Origin: Gammaproteobacteria bacterium
Lineage (GTDB): Bacteria; Pseudomonadota; Gammaproteobacteria; Chromatiales; Chromatiaceae
Length of the DNA stretch: 22,383 nt
Assembly: GCA_030625445.1 (NCBI GenBank)
Contig: DAOUQU010000003.1
Span: forward strand, 1-22,383
Direction of reading: 5' to 3'
Shown piece after piece: positions 6,811 through 15,063 of the stretch. How positions within the stretch are numbered: the stretch's first letter is position 1; each line of letters starts with the position of its first letter. A model generated the notes under the pieces. It saw nothing but the letters and a program-made list of their open reading frames with translations. It ran no database searches and had not been told where the DNA came from. The position numbers were made by a program, and so were the translations under genes.

Positions 6811-7485
6811 TTTTTTAGCGACGTTGTTTCTCAGATAGAGGGGCAGCGCTTCAGCTGCTGTGACAGCCGCATCGCCCTGTGAAAGTGCGTGGGCAGCGAT
6901 GACGGCGACATCCTGTGCATGGCAGTAGAGATGTGGGATTTGCTGATCCAGCCATGGTGACAGGCGTTCCGAGAGCGGTTCTGCATAGGCGCTCCAACCA
7001 CTTCCTGCACCGACCCAGCGTCCCTGCTGTGGTTGATTCACATGCTCGGGAGCACACACCATCTCCTCGCCCTGCAACTGCATCACCCCATCTGCATCGG
7101 CTGAACAGAGCGCCCAGTAGACCTCGTTCATACGTGCATCAAAAGCTGCGGCAACCTGCTGATGAGCGGTTGTCCGGTAGACCCCCTGCGCCAGCGCCTG
7201 TAGTGAGGAGACCGGAACAACAGGGATATCGAGCCCGAAGCTGATTCCCTGGGTAACAGCAGCGGCAATGCGCACGCCGGTAAAAGATCCGGGCCCGCGC
7301 CCAAAGGCGATAGCACTCAGCTGCGATTTGCTGATGCCGCTCTCTGACATCAGGGTATCGATCATCGGCAGCAGCAGTTCGCTATGACCCCGCGGTTGTT
7401 CACGATAGGCTTCGATGACATCGCCATCACTCCAGATTGCAGCGGAGCAGGCGACTTCTGAGGTTTCAATCGCCAGCAGATTCAT
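6799..7485 (-). CDS. tsaB: tRNA threonylcarbamoyladenosine biosynthesis protein TsaB
   Basis: This 228-residue YeaZ/TsaB protein is an ASKHA-fold partner of TsaD (and TsaE) in t6A37 formation on ANN-decoding tRNAs. The N-terminus MNLLAIETSEVACSAA, the RGHSELLLPMID block and the FGRGPGSFTGVRIA loop are diagnostic; as usual for TsaB, the TsaD metal-binding histidines are missing. It overlaps the yoaA 3' end by 20 bases and is last in the minus-strand operon. The tsaB-yoaA neighbourhood is also found in E. coli. The last three residues are encoded by a repeat unit (ACTGCAAACT), so the C-terminus is probably a recent, lineage-specific change. Confidence 0.93.
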   Translation of the reverse strand: MNLLAIETSEVACSAAIWSDGDVIEAYREQPRGHSELLLPMIDTLMSESGISKSQLSAIAFGRGPGSFTGVRIAAAVTQGISFGLDIPVVPVSSLQALAQGVYRTTAHQQVAAAFDARMNEVYWALCSADADGVMQLQGEEMVCAPEHVNQPQQGRWVGAGSGWSAYAEPLSERLSPWLDQQIPHLYCHAQDVAVIAAHALSQGDAAVTAAEALPLYLRNNVAKKSLQ

Positions 7486-9400
7486 GGGTGCGTCCTATAA
7501 AATCAGTCACTTCGCTCAACTCCCTGCTGCGGGAGAAGGGAGGCATGGCATCAATAAAAACTTTTCCATAGGGTTTGGTCAGTAGCCGCATATCACAAAT
7601 CATCAGTACGCCGGTGTCATTCTCTCCGCGAATCAGCCTTCCAGCACCCTGCTTCAGGGCAATCACAGCCTGGGGCACCTGGTGTTCCATAAATGGATTG
7701 CGCCCCTGTTTTTTGAGTGCATCCAGCCGCGCCTGCAACAATGGATCTCCGGGCGCGGCAAATGGAAGCTTGTCGATGATCACCACCGACAACGCTGCGC
7801 CCTGCACATCGACTCCTTCCCAGAAACTGCCTGTACCCAGCAATACTGCATCGCCCGCCTCGCGAAACTCTTCAAGCAACTCATTCTTCGGTTTGCTCCC
7901 CTGGACCAGCAGCGGATAATCCAGCTGCTCTTTCAGCAAGTCAGCCGCCTCATTAAGCGCACGATAACTGGTAAAGAGCAGAAAAGTACGTCCGCCGCTG
8001 GCCTGGATAACCGGCAGCGCTGCATCCACGACACGTTTTACAAACCCCTGTTCGCGTGGTTCAACCAACCCCTTGGGAACATACCACATCGCCTGCTGCT
8101 GAAAATCGAACGGGCTGTCCCATTTCTCTGTACGGCTGTCGTCATCCAGCCCGAGCTGACGCATGAAATGACTGAAATCGTTACCAACAGCCAGGGTCGC
8201 AGAGGTGAAAATCCAAGCCTTGGCATGTTCCCTCATCTGCTCCTGAAAAGCGTCGGCAATCTGCAATGGCGTCTGTGAGAGTCTGTATCCGAGACGGGTG
8301 ATCTCAAACCAGCGGATGCTGTCATCCGCATCTTCCTGGTTAACGATGCGTTTCAGCACTCCCGCCAGCTCTTTTGCTCTTGAAAGAGAGCTGTCCAGCG
8401 CCTTGTCGCTCCCTTCAACTTTCTTTAATGCCTCTATCAGCTCACCGAGCCTTGCCTGCGTCTCAGCCAGGGCCGGCAGGAGTCTCTCATCCTGCTGCAG
8501 TTCACTCCAGGCGCCTCGCCGCTCATCCATACCAAACAGCAGGCGAAAATCACGGCTGCTTTTGTCAACGGCATCAGCACAATCAATGAGCCCGGCCTGC
8601 TTCATCTTGATCTGCCGATAGGCGATACGCATATCACGCGTCAATTCATGCAGCTGGCGATCACTGCAGCTGATGCCAAAGAACTGGTTCGCGATCTCAG
8701 GCAGCTGATGTGCTTCATCGATAATGAACGCATCCGCCATCGGCAGAAGTTCACCAAAACCCTCCTGCTTCAAGGCAAAATCGGCACACAGCAGATAGTG
8801 GTTAATGACGACCAGGTCAGCTTCCTGGGCATTGCGCCGCGCCTCGAACAAATAACAGCTGTCATAGTCGGGGCAATCCTGACCAAGGCAGTTGTCGATC
8901 GTCGAGGTCACCAGCGGCCATACCCCGGAACCCTCTGCAATACCACTCAACTCGGCAATATCACCATGCTGCGTCTGACCCGCCCATCTGCGCACCTCTT
9001 CAAGCATCGAGGCCATTGCCGGTGAGGCAGCGCGACGATCAAAGGTAGCGCTATCCATCCGCTGCAGGCAGAGATAGTTTGCCCTGCCCTTCAGCAATGC
9101 TGTCTTCAACGGCTTGCCGGCCAGCTCCCTGATACCGGGAAGATCACGCTTGTAGAGCTGGTCCTGCAGATTTTTGGTGCCGGTGGAGATCACCACCTTG
9201 CGCCCGGAGAGCAGCGCCGGAATCAGATAGGCAAAGGTCTTGCCGGTGCCCGTGCCTGCTTCACACACGAGCACACCGCCCTCTTCCAGGGTCGCACTGA
9301 CAGCCTCAGCCATCTCGAGTTGTTGCGGACGAAAACGAAAGCCATCGATGGCTTGCTCAAGAACACCGCCCTGTTTGAGCAGTTGAGTAACGCGGGACAT
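7466..9400 (-). CDS. yoaA: DinG/XPD-family ATP-dependent DNA helicase YoaA
   Basis: This 644-residue superfamily 2 Fe-S helicase has Walker A AGTGTGKT at 48-55, four Fe-S cysteines at 111, 171, 176 and 182 (YLCLQR; NCLGQDC..DSC), a DEAH box at 228-231, and motif VI QGAGRLIRG near 595. The length and lack of a DinG-type exonuclease extension fit YoaA. In E. coli YoaA unwinds 5' to 3', binds HolC and helps repair stalled forks (azidothymidine tolerance). The start ATG at 9400 has AAGGGA ten bases upstream and follows the 98-aa gene after 6 bases; tsaB overlaps its end. It lies in the same region as holC, supporting a functional pair. Confidence 0.92.
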   Translation of the reverse strand: MSRVTQLLKQGGVLEQAIDGFRFRPQQLEMAEAVSATLEEGGVLVCEAGTGTGKTFAYLIPALLSGRKVVISTGTKNLQDQLYKRDLPGIRELAGKPLKTALLKGRANYLCLQRMDSATFDRRAASPAMASMLEEVRRWAGQTQHGDIAELSGIAEGSGVWPLVTSTIDNCLGQDCPDYDSCYLFEARRNAQEADLVVINHYLLCADFALKQEGFGELLPMADAFIIDEAHQLPEIANQFFGISCSDRQLHELTRDMRIAYRQIKMKQAGLIDCADAVDKSSRDFRLLFGMDERRGAWSELQQDERLLPALAETQARLGELIEALKKVEGSDKALDSSLSRAKELAGVLKRIVNQEDADDSIRWFEITRLGYRLSQTPLQIADAFQEQMREHAKAWIFTSATLAVGNDFSHFMRQLGLDDDSRTEKWDSPFDFQQQAMWYVPKGLVEPREQGFVKRVVDAALPVIQASGGRTFLLFTSYRALNEAADLLKEQLDYPLLVQGSKPKNELLEEFREAGDAVLLGTGSFWEGVDVQGAALSVVIIDKLPFAAPGDPLLQARLDALKKQGRNPFMEHQVPQAVIALKQGAGRLIRGENDTGVLMICDMRLLTKPYGKVFIDAMPPFSRSRELSEVTDFIGRTHESAGD

Positions 9401-9406
9401 CGGCGC

Positions 9407-9703
9407 TTATCCCTTTGCCGGCGGTTCCCAATAACCCATGGCATTGCCTGCTGGTGGTGACGGTGGCGCAGGCTGCATCTTCTTGTCCGTATCGTCCATG
9501 ACATGGTGCGTGAAGCTGCTCAACTCCTTCAGGAAGGCATCCTTGTGCGCACGTTCGAACTGTTGGCTGCCCAGCAGATAGCCCGTCACCGCGCCAAGAT
9601 ACTGCAGCAGCAATCCTACATCATCTGCCGCTTCAGCATCATGCTGAATTACTGCCTGTTGCACATCCTCAAATAGTTGTGGTGAAAGTTTGATCTCACT
9701 CAT
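9407..9703 (-). CDS. Conserved-looking hypothetical protein (98 aa) upstream of yoaA
   Basis: I do not recognise this protein. It is soluble and mostly helical, opening MSEIKLSPQLFEDVQQAV, with a hydrophobic helix VGLLLQYLGAVTGYLLG (29-45), an FLKELSSFTHHVMDD helix (57-71), then a proline-rich tail (PAPPSPPAGN) ending WEPPAKG. There are no Cys pairs or known catalytic motifs. It sits 6 bases before yoaA and 55 bases after the preceding gene, all in one direction, so it is almost certainly co-transcribed with yoaA. Codon use looks like its neighbours. It could be an accessory factor of YoaA; that is only inference from position. Confidence 0.7.
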   Translation of the reverse strand: MSEIKLSPQLFEDVQQAVIQHDAEAADDVGLLLQYLGAVTGYLLGSQQFERAHKDAFLKELSSFTHHVMDDTDKKMQPAPPSPPAGNAMGYWEPPAKG

Positions 9704-9758
9704 GATTGAATCATCCTGGAAAATTAGTAGCGGACAAGTTTACCCGTAATCTGCTGGA

Positions 9759-10163
9759 TCAGGTAGTTTGAGAGTCAGAAGTAACAACTAATTGGAGTGC
9801 ATCCTGCAACTCCTGCTCCTGCACCGGAAAAGCCAGGGTTGCATAGAGGGGAAAGCGTTGCTGGAACAACGCCAGCTTATGCGCCGTCTCTGCATCATAG
9901 AAAGCGATCACTTTTGTCTCTCCATATTTTTGCAGGATTGCCATCAGTGTCTCCAGATTCGAGGTGCGGTCCCTGAACTGGCTTTGAAAATTATATTCAG
10001 CAACGATGACATCCGGTATCTCCTTTTTCAGCAGCGAGCGCGCCTTGCGTATTGAGTTCACCACCTGTACTGAGAAACCGAGAGAGTGATAGAGAGGCAG
10101 GAAATTGGGGTAACCACCCATCTCGTAAATTGCCAATAGTTTCATTTCCCTTGGTGCTGTCAT
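9759..10163 (-). CDS. Degenerate receiver-like hypothetical protein (134 aa)
   Basis: The predicted secondary structure follows a receiver-like alternating beta/alpha pattern: KLLAIYE (strand 1), SVQVVN (strand 2), PDVIVAEYNF (strand 3), TKVIAFYD (strand 4), LATLAFPVQEQELQDAL (strand 5/helix 5). In a normal receiver, strand 3 ends in the phosphorylated Asp; here the position appears to be Glu or absent (AEY). The Lys of the K-P motif is replaced (AFP), and the strand-1 acidic pair is lost, so phosphorylation is unlikely. It overlaps the preceding gene by ATGA. ATG 10163 (MTAPREM) is used for the coupling; ATG 10145 (MKLLAIY) is the alternative, with AAGGGA only two bases upstream. The fold is inferred by eye. 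Confidence 0.7.
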   Translation of the reverse strand: MTAPREMKLLAIYEMGGYPNFLPLYHSLGFSVQVVNSIRKARSLLKKEIPDVIVAEYNFQSQFRDRTSNLETLMAILQKYGETKVIAFYDAETAHKLALFQQRFPLYATLAFPVQEQELQDALQLVVTSDSQTT

Positions 10164-11197
10164 AGATGATTCTGCTCAACAATGCGGACAATTTGAGTCG
10201 CACAATCACCATCGCCCTGCCGGTAGCAATCACACAACTGCAGTGCAACTCCCTGCCAATGCTGCTCTCCCTGTTGCGCCAGTTGCAACAATTCATCGCT
10301 GCCGCCACTGTTGACCCATCTCTCGTAAGCCCCCTGCAAAGCAGGGAATATCTGTTTGCGCATGCCGGAGAGACTACCGATAAAGAGGTGAATGGAGTCA
10401 CTGCGCGCGTTATTCAACAGATATGGCAGTGTCATGGTGCAGTCAGCAAGATGATCGCGCACGGCCCGCGCCATCAACTCGGCTGGTGAGTGGTTAACCT
10501 CCATCAACATCCGGTTCCAGTCATCGCCAACAATCTCTCCCGCCAGGTATTCGCCCATCTCATGCTGTCGGACTGTCTCAAGCTCTTTGTCAGCCATGAG
10601 TGACAACGCAGCTTCGACATCGCCCTGCATGTCATAACAGGCGTAAGCTTCCGCCAATGCATTCTTCGCCGAACTCCAGCGCCATATCTCGTAGCGCTCC
10701 CACAACTGGCGGCGCAGTGCCTCCCGGCGCAGGTAGATGCTATGTTCACGTGTCATCGCTGCCGGCGCACTGAGACCACGCGCAAGCTCCCTGCCACTGA
10801 CACGCAGCGTGAGACCATCAGATTGCCGCTCCTCGCTCTCCAGTTCCGCGAGATAGAATTGGGCCCTTGCACAACCTTCCAGTCCGGCGCTGTAAACTAG
10901 GCCATGCGGTCGCAACAGCGCATTGACCATCTCATCCGCAAATGGATCCAGGGTCTCTCCGCAGACCTCCAGGGGCAGAAAATCAGCCTCCTCCAGGTCA
11001 AGCCAACTGCTTTCACGTTCAGCCAGCCAGTCACCAAGCGCCTCTTTCGGCAGCCTCTCATTGAACTCAAGCCGCTGCTCCCAGCGATAAAACTCGCGCA
11101 TTTTCATCAGATAGGTGCACATGGTGTACTCACCGCCATGGCGTGCATCTGCGATATTGCAGTTGTGCTGGACAGTCTGAACAAGAGTCTCAATCAT
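10160..11197 (-). CDS. Conserved hypothetical protein (345 aa), first gene of the yoaA-tsaB operon
   Basis: The N-terminus (MIETLVQTVQHNCNIADARHG) and the block YTMCTYLMKMREFYRWEQ recall a conserved family that I have seen named Sfum_1244; this is from memory and unverified. No enzymatic motif is obvious. The sequence is largely helical, with conserved-looking HEMGEYLAGE (about 214-223), AELMARAVRDHLADC and FIGSLSGMRKQIFPAL segments. The HE..E pattern might hint at a metal site, but this is speculation. The start has a good Shine-Dalgarno (AGGAG/GAGGT region). It overlaps the next gene by ATGA and begins a five-gene run with yoaA and tsaB. It is divergent from a methyltransferase gene across a 204-base gap. 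Confidence 0.75.
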   Translation of the reverse strand: MIETLVQTVQHNCNIADARHGGEYTMCTYLMKMREFYRWEQRLEFNERLPKEALGDWLAERESSWLDLEEADFLPLEVCGETLDPFADEMVNALLRPHGLVYSAGLEGCARAQFYLAELESEERQSDGLTLRVSGRELARGLSAPAAMTREHSIYLRREALRRQLWERYEIWRWSSAKNALAEAYACYDMQGDVEAALSLMADKELETVRQHEMGEYLAGEIVGDDWNRMLMEVNHSPAELMARAVRDHLADCTMTLPYLLNNARSDSIHLFIGSLSGMRKQIFPALQGAYERWVNSGGSDELLQLAQQGEQHWQGVALQLCDCYRQGDGDCATQIVRIVEQNHL

Positions 11198-11336
11198 GAC
11201 CTCATCTCCTATAGCTGTAGCATCCCAATAACTCCGTGCAGGAAGCAGGGTTGAGTGTCTGCTTTTCAGGTTTTTTTGAGAAGTTACCTATAACTCAGTA
11301 AATTACCCTGTAATCAATCATGATACAAGCGAAACG

Positions 11337-11369
11337 ATTCGAAGACTTTTTCCATCGAATGGCTATAAT
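11337..11369 (+). promoter_or_regulatory. Possible promoter/operator of the methyltransferase operon
   Basis: A perfect TATAAT at 11364-11369 lies 32 bases before the methyltransferase ATG. Just upstream is an inverted repeat ATTCGA (11337-11342) / TCGAAT (11355-11360) with a 12-base spacer, covering the expected -35 position, where no consensus -35 is seen. An operator for an unknown regulator is possible. The rest of the gap 11198-11401 shows no gene. Confidence 0.35.
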
Positions 11370-11401
11370 TGCCTGACATATCGCAATAATCAGCCCTTTA
11401 T

Positions 11402-12109
11402 ATGCAAATCGACAATCCCGGTCACTATCGAGCCTCCACTGAACTCGATGTCATGGCGGAACTTCTTCCACTCGAAGGAGCCAGAGTGCTTGAACTCGGG
11501 TGCGGACGCGCATGGATGACCCGCTATCTGGCTGAAAATCACGCTATTGCCCATATTGTCGCAACTGAAGTCGACCGCATCCAGCATCAGAAAAATCTGG
11601 CGGTCAGCGACCTTCCGAATGTCAGCTTTGTTTTTGGCTGCGCCGAGTCAATCGCACAACCTGACGCGAGTATAGATATTGTCCTGATGCTAAAATCACT
11701 GCATCATGTTCCAGTAGAGCTGATGGAATCAGCATTCGTTGAAATCAGCCGGGTTCTGAAGCCCGGCGGAGTGGCCTATATCTCTGAACCTGTCTATGGT
11801 GGTGAGTTCAACGAAATACTCAGGCTCTTCAACGATGAAAAAATCGTACGCGAGGCGGCTTTTGAAGCCATCAAAGATGCGCTAGAGTCTGGAATGCTTG
11901 AGTCAGCTGCTGAATATTTTTTCGAGTCTCCCGGTCACTATGCTGACTGGAAGGATTTTGAGCAACGCATGCTCAATGTCACTCATACAGATCATGCCAT
12001 CGATGCCGATCTCTATGCCAAGATCAAGGCTGCATTCATGCAGCACATGGAAGCAGATGGTGCGCATTTCATGCGTCCTTCCAGAGTCAACCTGTTACGC
12101 AAGCCATAA
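11402..12109 (+). CDS. Class I SAM-dependent methyltransferase
   Basis: This 235-residue protein has SAM motif I VLELGCGRAW at 29-38, an acidic residue after the second strand (ATEVD), the PDASIDIVLMLKSLHHV block, and the post-motif LKPGGVAYISEP. These fit the Methyltransf_11/25 type of small-molecule or lipid methyltransferase. The C-terminal half (YFFESPGHYADWKDFEQR, then a helical tail) is not diagnostic of a substrate. It starts at ATG 11402 after a TATAAT-containing region with no clear Shine-Dalgarno. It is followed after 17 bases by a phospholipase-D-like lipoprotein gene, hinting at a lipid or envelope role, but the substrate is unknown. Confidence 0.85.
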   Translation: MQIDNPGHYRASTELDVMAELLPLEGARVLELGCGRAWMTRYLAENHAIAHIVATEVDRIQHQKNLAVSDLPNVSFVFGCAESIAQPDASIDIVLMLKSLHHVPVELMESAFVEISRVLKPGGVAYISEPVYGGEFNEILRLFNDEKIVREAAFEAIKDALESGMLESAAEYFFESPGHYADWKDFEQRMLNVTHTDHAIDADLYAKIKAAFMQHMEADGAHFMRPSRVNLLRKP

Positions 12110-12126
12110 TCCCGAAAATTGACGAC

Positions 12127-13731
12127 ATGACCAGCATGAAAAAAATTGTCACTCCATCCCTGCTCTCTCTACCCTGCATCCATCGCACCCGGATTGCAGG
12201 ATTGTTTCTGCTGCTGTTATTAGCCGGCTGCGCCTCCCTGCCGGACAACAGTCATCGCAGTGAATCCTATGCCTATACGGACACGCAAGACAGCCGCTAT
12301 GGAGTGGCCCGGCTGCATGCAAAACACGCCCATCCCGGGGAATCCGGTTTTCTGCTGCTGGATGATGGCCTCGACGCCTATGTTGCTCGCACCATACTTG
12401 CCAGGGGCGCCGAGCATAGTATCGACGTGCAGTACTACATGATTCACGACGACCTGGTGGGCAACCTGTTTGCTTATGAACTGCTGAAAGCAGCAGACCG
12501 TGGGGTCCGAATCAGACTGCTGGTCGATGATATCGGCCTTCAGGGCCGCACCTTCAAGGCATCCACACTGGATACTCATTCAAATATCGAGGTGCGGATC
12601 TTCAACCCGTTCTATCGCAATATGCCGCGTAATCTGCAGTTCATTACCCGCTTTGGGTCAGTCACCAGGAGAATGCATAACAAATCTTTCACTGTCGACA
12701 ATCAGGCCAGCATTCTCGGTGGACGCAATATCGGCAACGAATACTTCGATGCCGATCCTGACCTTGCATTCAGTGATCTTGACGTCTTGACGATCGGCCC
12801 TGTGGTCAAAGAGGTGTCGGAGTCTTTTGATCTCTACTGGAATCATCAACTGGCCTACCCGGCTTCCCTGCTCTCCTCTACTCCGCCATCAGAAAATGAG
12901 ATCACCATTGCACGTGAAGCGATAGACGAGTTCGTTGCACAGCAGCAGAACTCCGATTATGTGAAAGCCCTGACAAACTCTGAAATGGTCAGAAACTACA
13001 AAAACAGAAAGGTCAGCTTTACCTGGGGGGATGCCGTTATTGTTGCTGACCACCCGGACAAATTCATCGCTGACCGCAGCGAAACCCATCTGTTTCTCTC
13101 CGCTGATCTCGGCCTTTTCTTTAAAAACATCAAACAGGAGCTGGTCATCTTCTCTCCTTACTTCGTGCCTGGAAAAACCGGCGCAGAGGGACTAATAAGG
13201 TTGAGCGAGCGTGGAGTACGCATCAGAATTCTCACTAATTCGCTGGCATCGACCGATGTCACTGCGGTGCACGCCGGCTACGCACGCTACCGCAAGAGGC
13301 TGCTGCGCGCAGGCATCGAACTCTATGAGATGAACAACATGCTTACAAAAAAACAGCGCAAAGAGAAAAAAGGCCCCGGCGGCTCATCCAAGGCCAGCCT
13401 GCATGCAAAATCCTTTATCTTTGATCGCAACAAGGTGTTTATCGGATCATTCAACCTTGACCCGAGATCCCACACGGAGAATTCTGAAATCGGCATGATC
13501 ATGACATCACCGGTAATTGCAAACGGCATGAGCGAGTGGTTTGATCAGAACATTGACAAGGTGGCATTTCGCCTGGAACTGCAGCAAAACAGCAATGGCG
13601 GCGAACAGATCATCTGGCACGGCATCAAGGATGGCAAAATGCGCACCTATACCAAGGAACCCAATGTCGGCCCGCTGCGCAAGGCCGGCGTCGCTTTATT
13701 ACAACTCTTGCCACTCGAATCACAGTTGTAG
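12127..13731 (+). CDS. Phospholipase D / cardiolipin synthase-like lipoprotein (ClsC-type)
   Basis: This 534-residue protein has a signal peptide ending in a lipobox (LLLLLAGC, Cys35) and two HKD catalytic motifs: His184-x-Lys186-x4-Asp191 (MHNKSFTVD) followed by GGRNIGNEYFD, and His426-x-Lys428-x4-Asp433 (LHAKSFIFD) followed by GSFNLDPRS. Order and spacing match ClsC/YmdC and related PLD-superfamily proteins. ClsC of E. coli makes cardiolipin from phosphatidylethanolamine and phosphatidylglycerol. As a predicted lipoprotein it would act at the periplasmic side of a membrane. The alternative start Met4 (12136) is also possible. The next ORF starts directly after its TAG. Enzyme class is firm; exact reaction is inferred. 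Confidence 0.88.
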   Translation: MTSMKKIVTPSLLSLPCIHRTRIAGLFLLLLLAGCASLPDNSHRSESYAYTDTQDSRYGVARLHAKHAHPGESGFLLLDDGLDAYVARTILARGAEHSIDVQYYMIHDDLVGNLFAYELLKAADRGVRIRLLVDDIGLQGRTFKASTLDTHSNIEVRIFNPFYRNMPRNLQFITRFGSVTRRMHNKSFTVDNQASILGGRNIGNEYFDADPDLAFSDLDVLTIGPVVKEVSESFDLYWNHQLAYPASLLSSTPPSENEITIAREAIDEFVAQQQNSDYVKALTNSEMVRNYKNRKVSFTWGDAVIVADHPDKFIADRSETHLFLSADLGLFFKNIKQELVIFSPYFVPGKTGAEGLIRLSERGVRIRILTNSLASTDVTAVHAGYARYRKRLLRAGIELYEMNNMLTKKQRKEKKGPGGSSKASLHAKSFIFDRNKVFIGSFNLDPRSHTENSEIGMIMTSPVIANGMSEWFDQNIDKVAFRLELQQNSNGGEQIIWHGIKDGKMRTYTKEPNVGPLRKAGVALLQLLPLESQL

Positions 13732-14274
13732 ATGCTGGGCACCTACACCATTCTCGACTTCTGGTTCCATACTGACGCTGAAGCCATGTGGTTCCGTTCG
13801 ACGGAAACATTTGACCGTGAAATTAGAGACAACTTTGAACCACTGTGGAAACAGGGACGTGACGGGGAGTTATCACACTGGGAACAAACAGCTGAAGGCT
13901 CACTGGCTCTGGTCATTCTGCTGGATCAATTCCCGTTGAATATGTTTCGTGACCAGACCCAAAGTTTTGCGACCGAACAGGCTTCACGGGATGTTGCACA
14001 CAGGGCTATTGAAAAAGGCTTTGATGAACAACTCAATGAGAGGCAGAATCGTTTTCTCTATATGCCATTCATGCACAGCGAAAAACTTCCCGACCAGCAC
14101 CACTCTGTTGCACTGCTTGAAGCTGCAGGAATGACAGAGAGCCTCCGCTGGGCGAAGCATCATCGTGACATCGTCGCACGCTTCGGGCGTTTCCCGCATC
14201 GCAATCAAATTCTCAACAGGGAGAGCACCCGCGAAGAGCTGGAGTGGCTGAAATCCGGCGGTTTCAATCCATGA
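13732..14274 (+). CDS. DUF924 family protein
   Basis: This 180-residue protein contains the family's blocks ILDFWF (near the N-terminus), ALVILLDQFPLNMFR, FLYMPFMHSE and the HRDIVARFGRFPHRNQIL C-terminal motif, all hallmarks of DUF924, a helical TPR-like family of unknown biochemical function. The ATG at 13732 immediately follows the stop of the phospholipase-D-like gene, and the stop overlaps the ATG of the amidotransferase gene (ATGA), so the three are tightly coupled. DUF924 is widespread and its partners vary, so context suggests co-expression rather than a known pathway. Confidence 0.9.
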   Translation: MLGTYTILDFWFHTDAEAMWFRSTETFDREIRDNFEPLWKQGRDGELSHWEQTAEGSLALVILLDQFPLNMFRDQTQSFATEQASRDVAHRAIEKGFDEQLNERQNRFLYMPFMHSEKLPDQHHSVALLEAAGMTESLRWAKHHRDIVARFGRFPHRNQILNRESTREELEWLKSGGFNP

Positions 14275-14990
14275 AAAAGGTGCTGATCATCCAGGCGGGA
14301 AGCAAGTTGCCGTCACTTGCCGAAGTCGATGGAGACTTCTCCGAGTGGATTGTCGACGGTATGGGTATTGCCGGTCAGGCGACAGTCACCACTGTCGCAC
14401 CGCAAGAAGATCAGCGTCTACCCGGCTACAGGCAATTTTCTGCCGTTATTATCAGCGGCTCCAACGCCATGATCACCGATAACCATGCATGGATAAAACG
14501 TGCGGAAAAGTGGATTCGTGAAGCTGTAGCATCAGACATACCCTTTCTGGGCATATGCTTCGGACATCAACTGCTGGCCTCCGCGCTGGGCGGCAAGGTA
14601 GGAGATAACCCTAATGGCATTGAAGTCGGCAGTGTCGAAATTCATCTGCAGCCCCATTCAGCCTCTGATGCGCTATTTTCTGATATGCCGGAGATCATCC
14701 CCTCCCATGTCAGCCACCGTCAATCCGTGCTGAGAATACCACCGGGAGCCGTCCATCTGGCCAGTTCCGCAATGGAATCCAATCACGCTTTTCGCTTTGG
14801 AAAACATGTCTGGGGATTACAGTTCCACCCGGAATTCAGTGCAGAGATTGCGCAAAGCTATCTCGATTACTATCGACCCGTATTAATGAAACGTGGCGTG
14901 AATGTTGATGCACTGACCACGCAAGTAAGAGACTATCCCTACGGTCGAATGCTGCTGCAACGATTTGCAATGTTGACCTCTTTGAAATGA
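14271..14990 (+). CDS. Class I glutamine amidotransferase (GATase1)
   Basis: This 239-residue protein has the class I triad: nucleophile Cys96 in GICFGHQLLA, and His186 and Glu188 in LQFHPEFS. There is no attached synthetase domain, so it resembles the stand-alone GMP-synthase-like amidotransferases; substrates of this subgroup are mostly unknown, and some relatives act on gamma-glutamyl compounds. ATG 14271 (MKKVLIIQAG) is preferred over an upstream in-frame ATG at 14244 because it overlaps the DUF924 stop and gives a typical N-terminal strand. It is the last gene of the four-gene plus-strand operon; a small hairpin follows at 15013-15031. Confidence 0.88.
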   Translation: MKKVLIIQAGSKLPSLAEVDGDFSEWIVDGMGIAGQATVTTVAPQEDQRLPGYRQFSAVIISGSNAMITDNHAWIKRAEKWIREAVASDIPFLGICFGHQLLASALGGKVGDNPNGIEVGSVEIHLQPHSASDALFSDMPEIIPSHVSHRQSVLRIPPGAVHLASSAMESNHAFRFGKHVWGLQFHPEFSAEIAQSYLDYYRPVLMKRGVNVDALTTQVRDYPYGRMLLQRFAMLTSLK

Positions 14991-15012
14991 GCCGACTTAC
15001 GAACGATGTGTC

Positions 15013-15031
15013 ATCTCGACGCAGGAGAGAT
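15013..15031. repeat. Short hairpin of a TCATCTCGA..GAGAGATCTTGG-type repeat
   Basis: ATCTC (15013-15017) and GAGAT (15027-15031) form a small stem. The surrounding sequence looks like the degenerate core of a common bacterial dispersed repeat. It may serve as a weak terminator for the operon ending at 14990. Confidence 0.3.
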
Positions 15032-15063
15032 CTTGGTGTTCAATGCTCATTATCTTCTCGAGT

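Noticed and set aside
6802..6820. T-run near the end of tsaB as a rho-independent terminator for holC
   Set aside because: The T-run is inside the tsaB coding end and is not preceded by a tight GC-rich stem on the plus strand; the 36-base loop of the nearby inverted repeat is too long for a classical terminator.
9759..11197. Possible phage or defence island around the hypothetical genes
   Set aside because: The genes are packed with housekeeping yoaA and tsaB, with no integrase, attachment site or compositional break seen.
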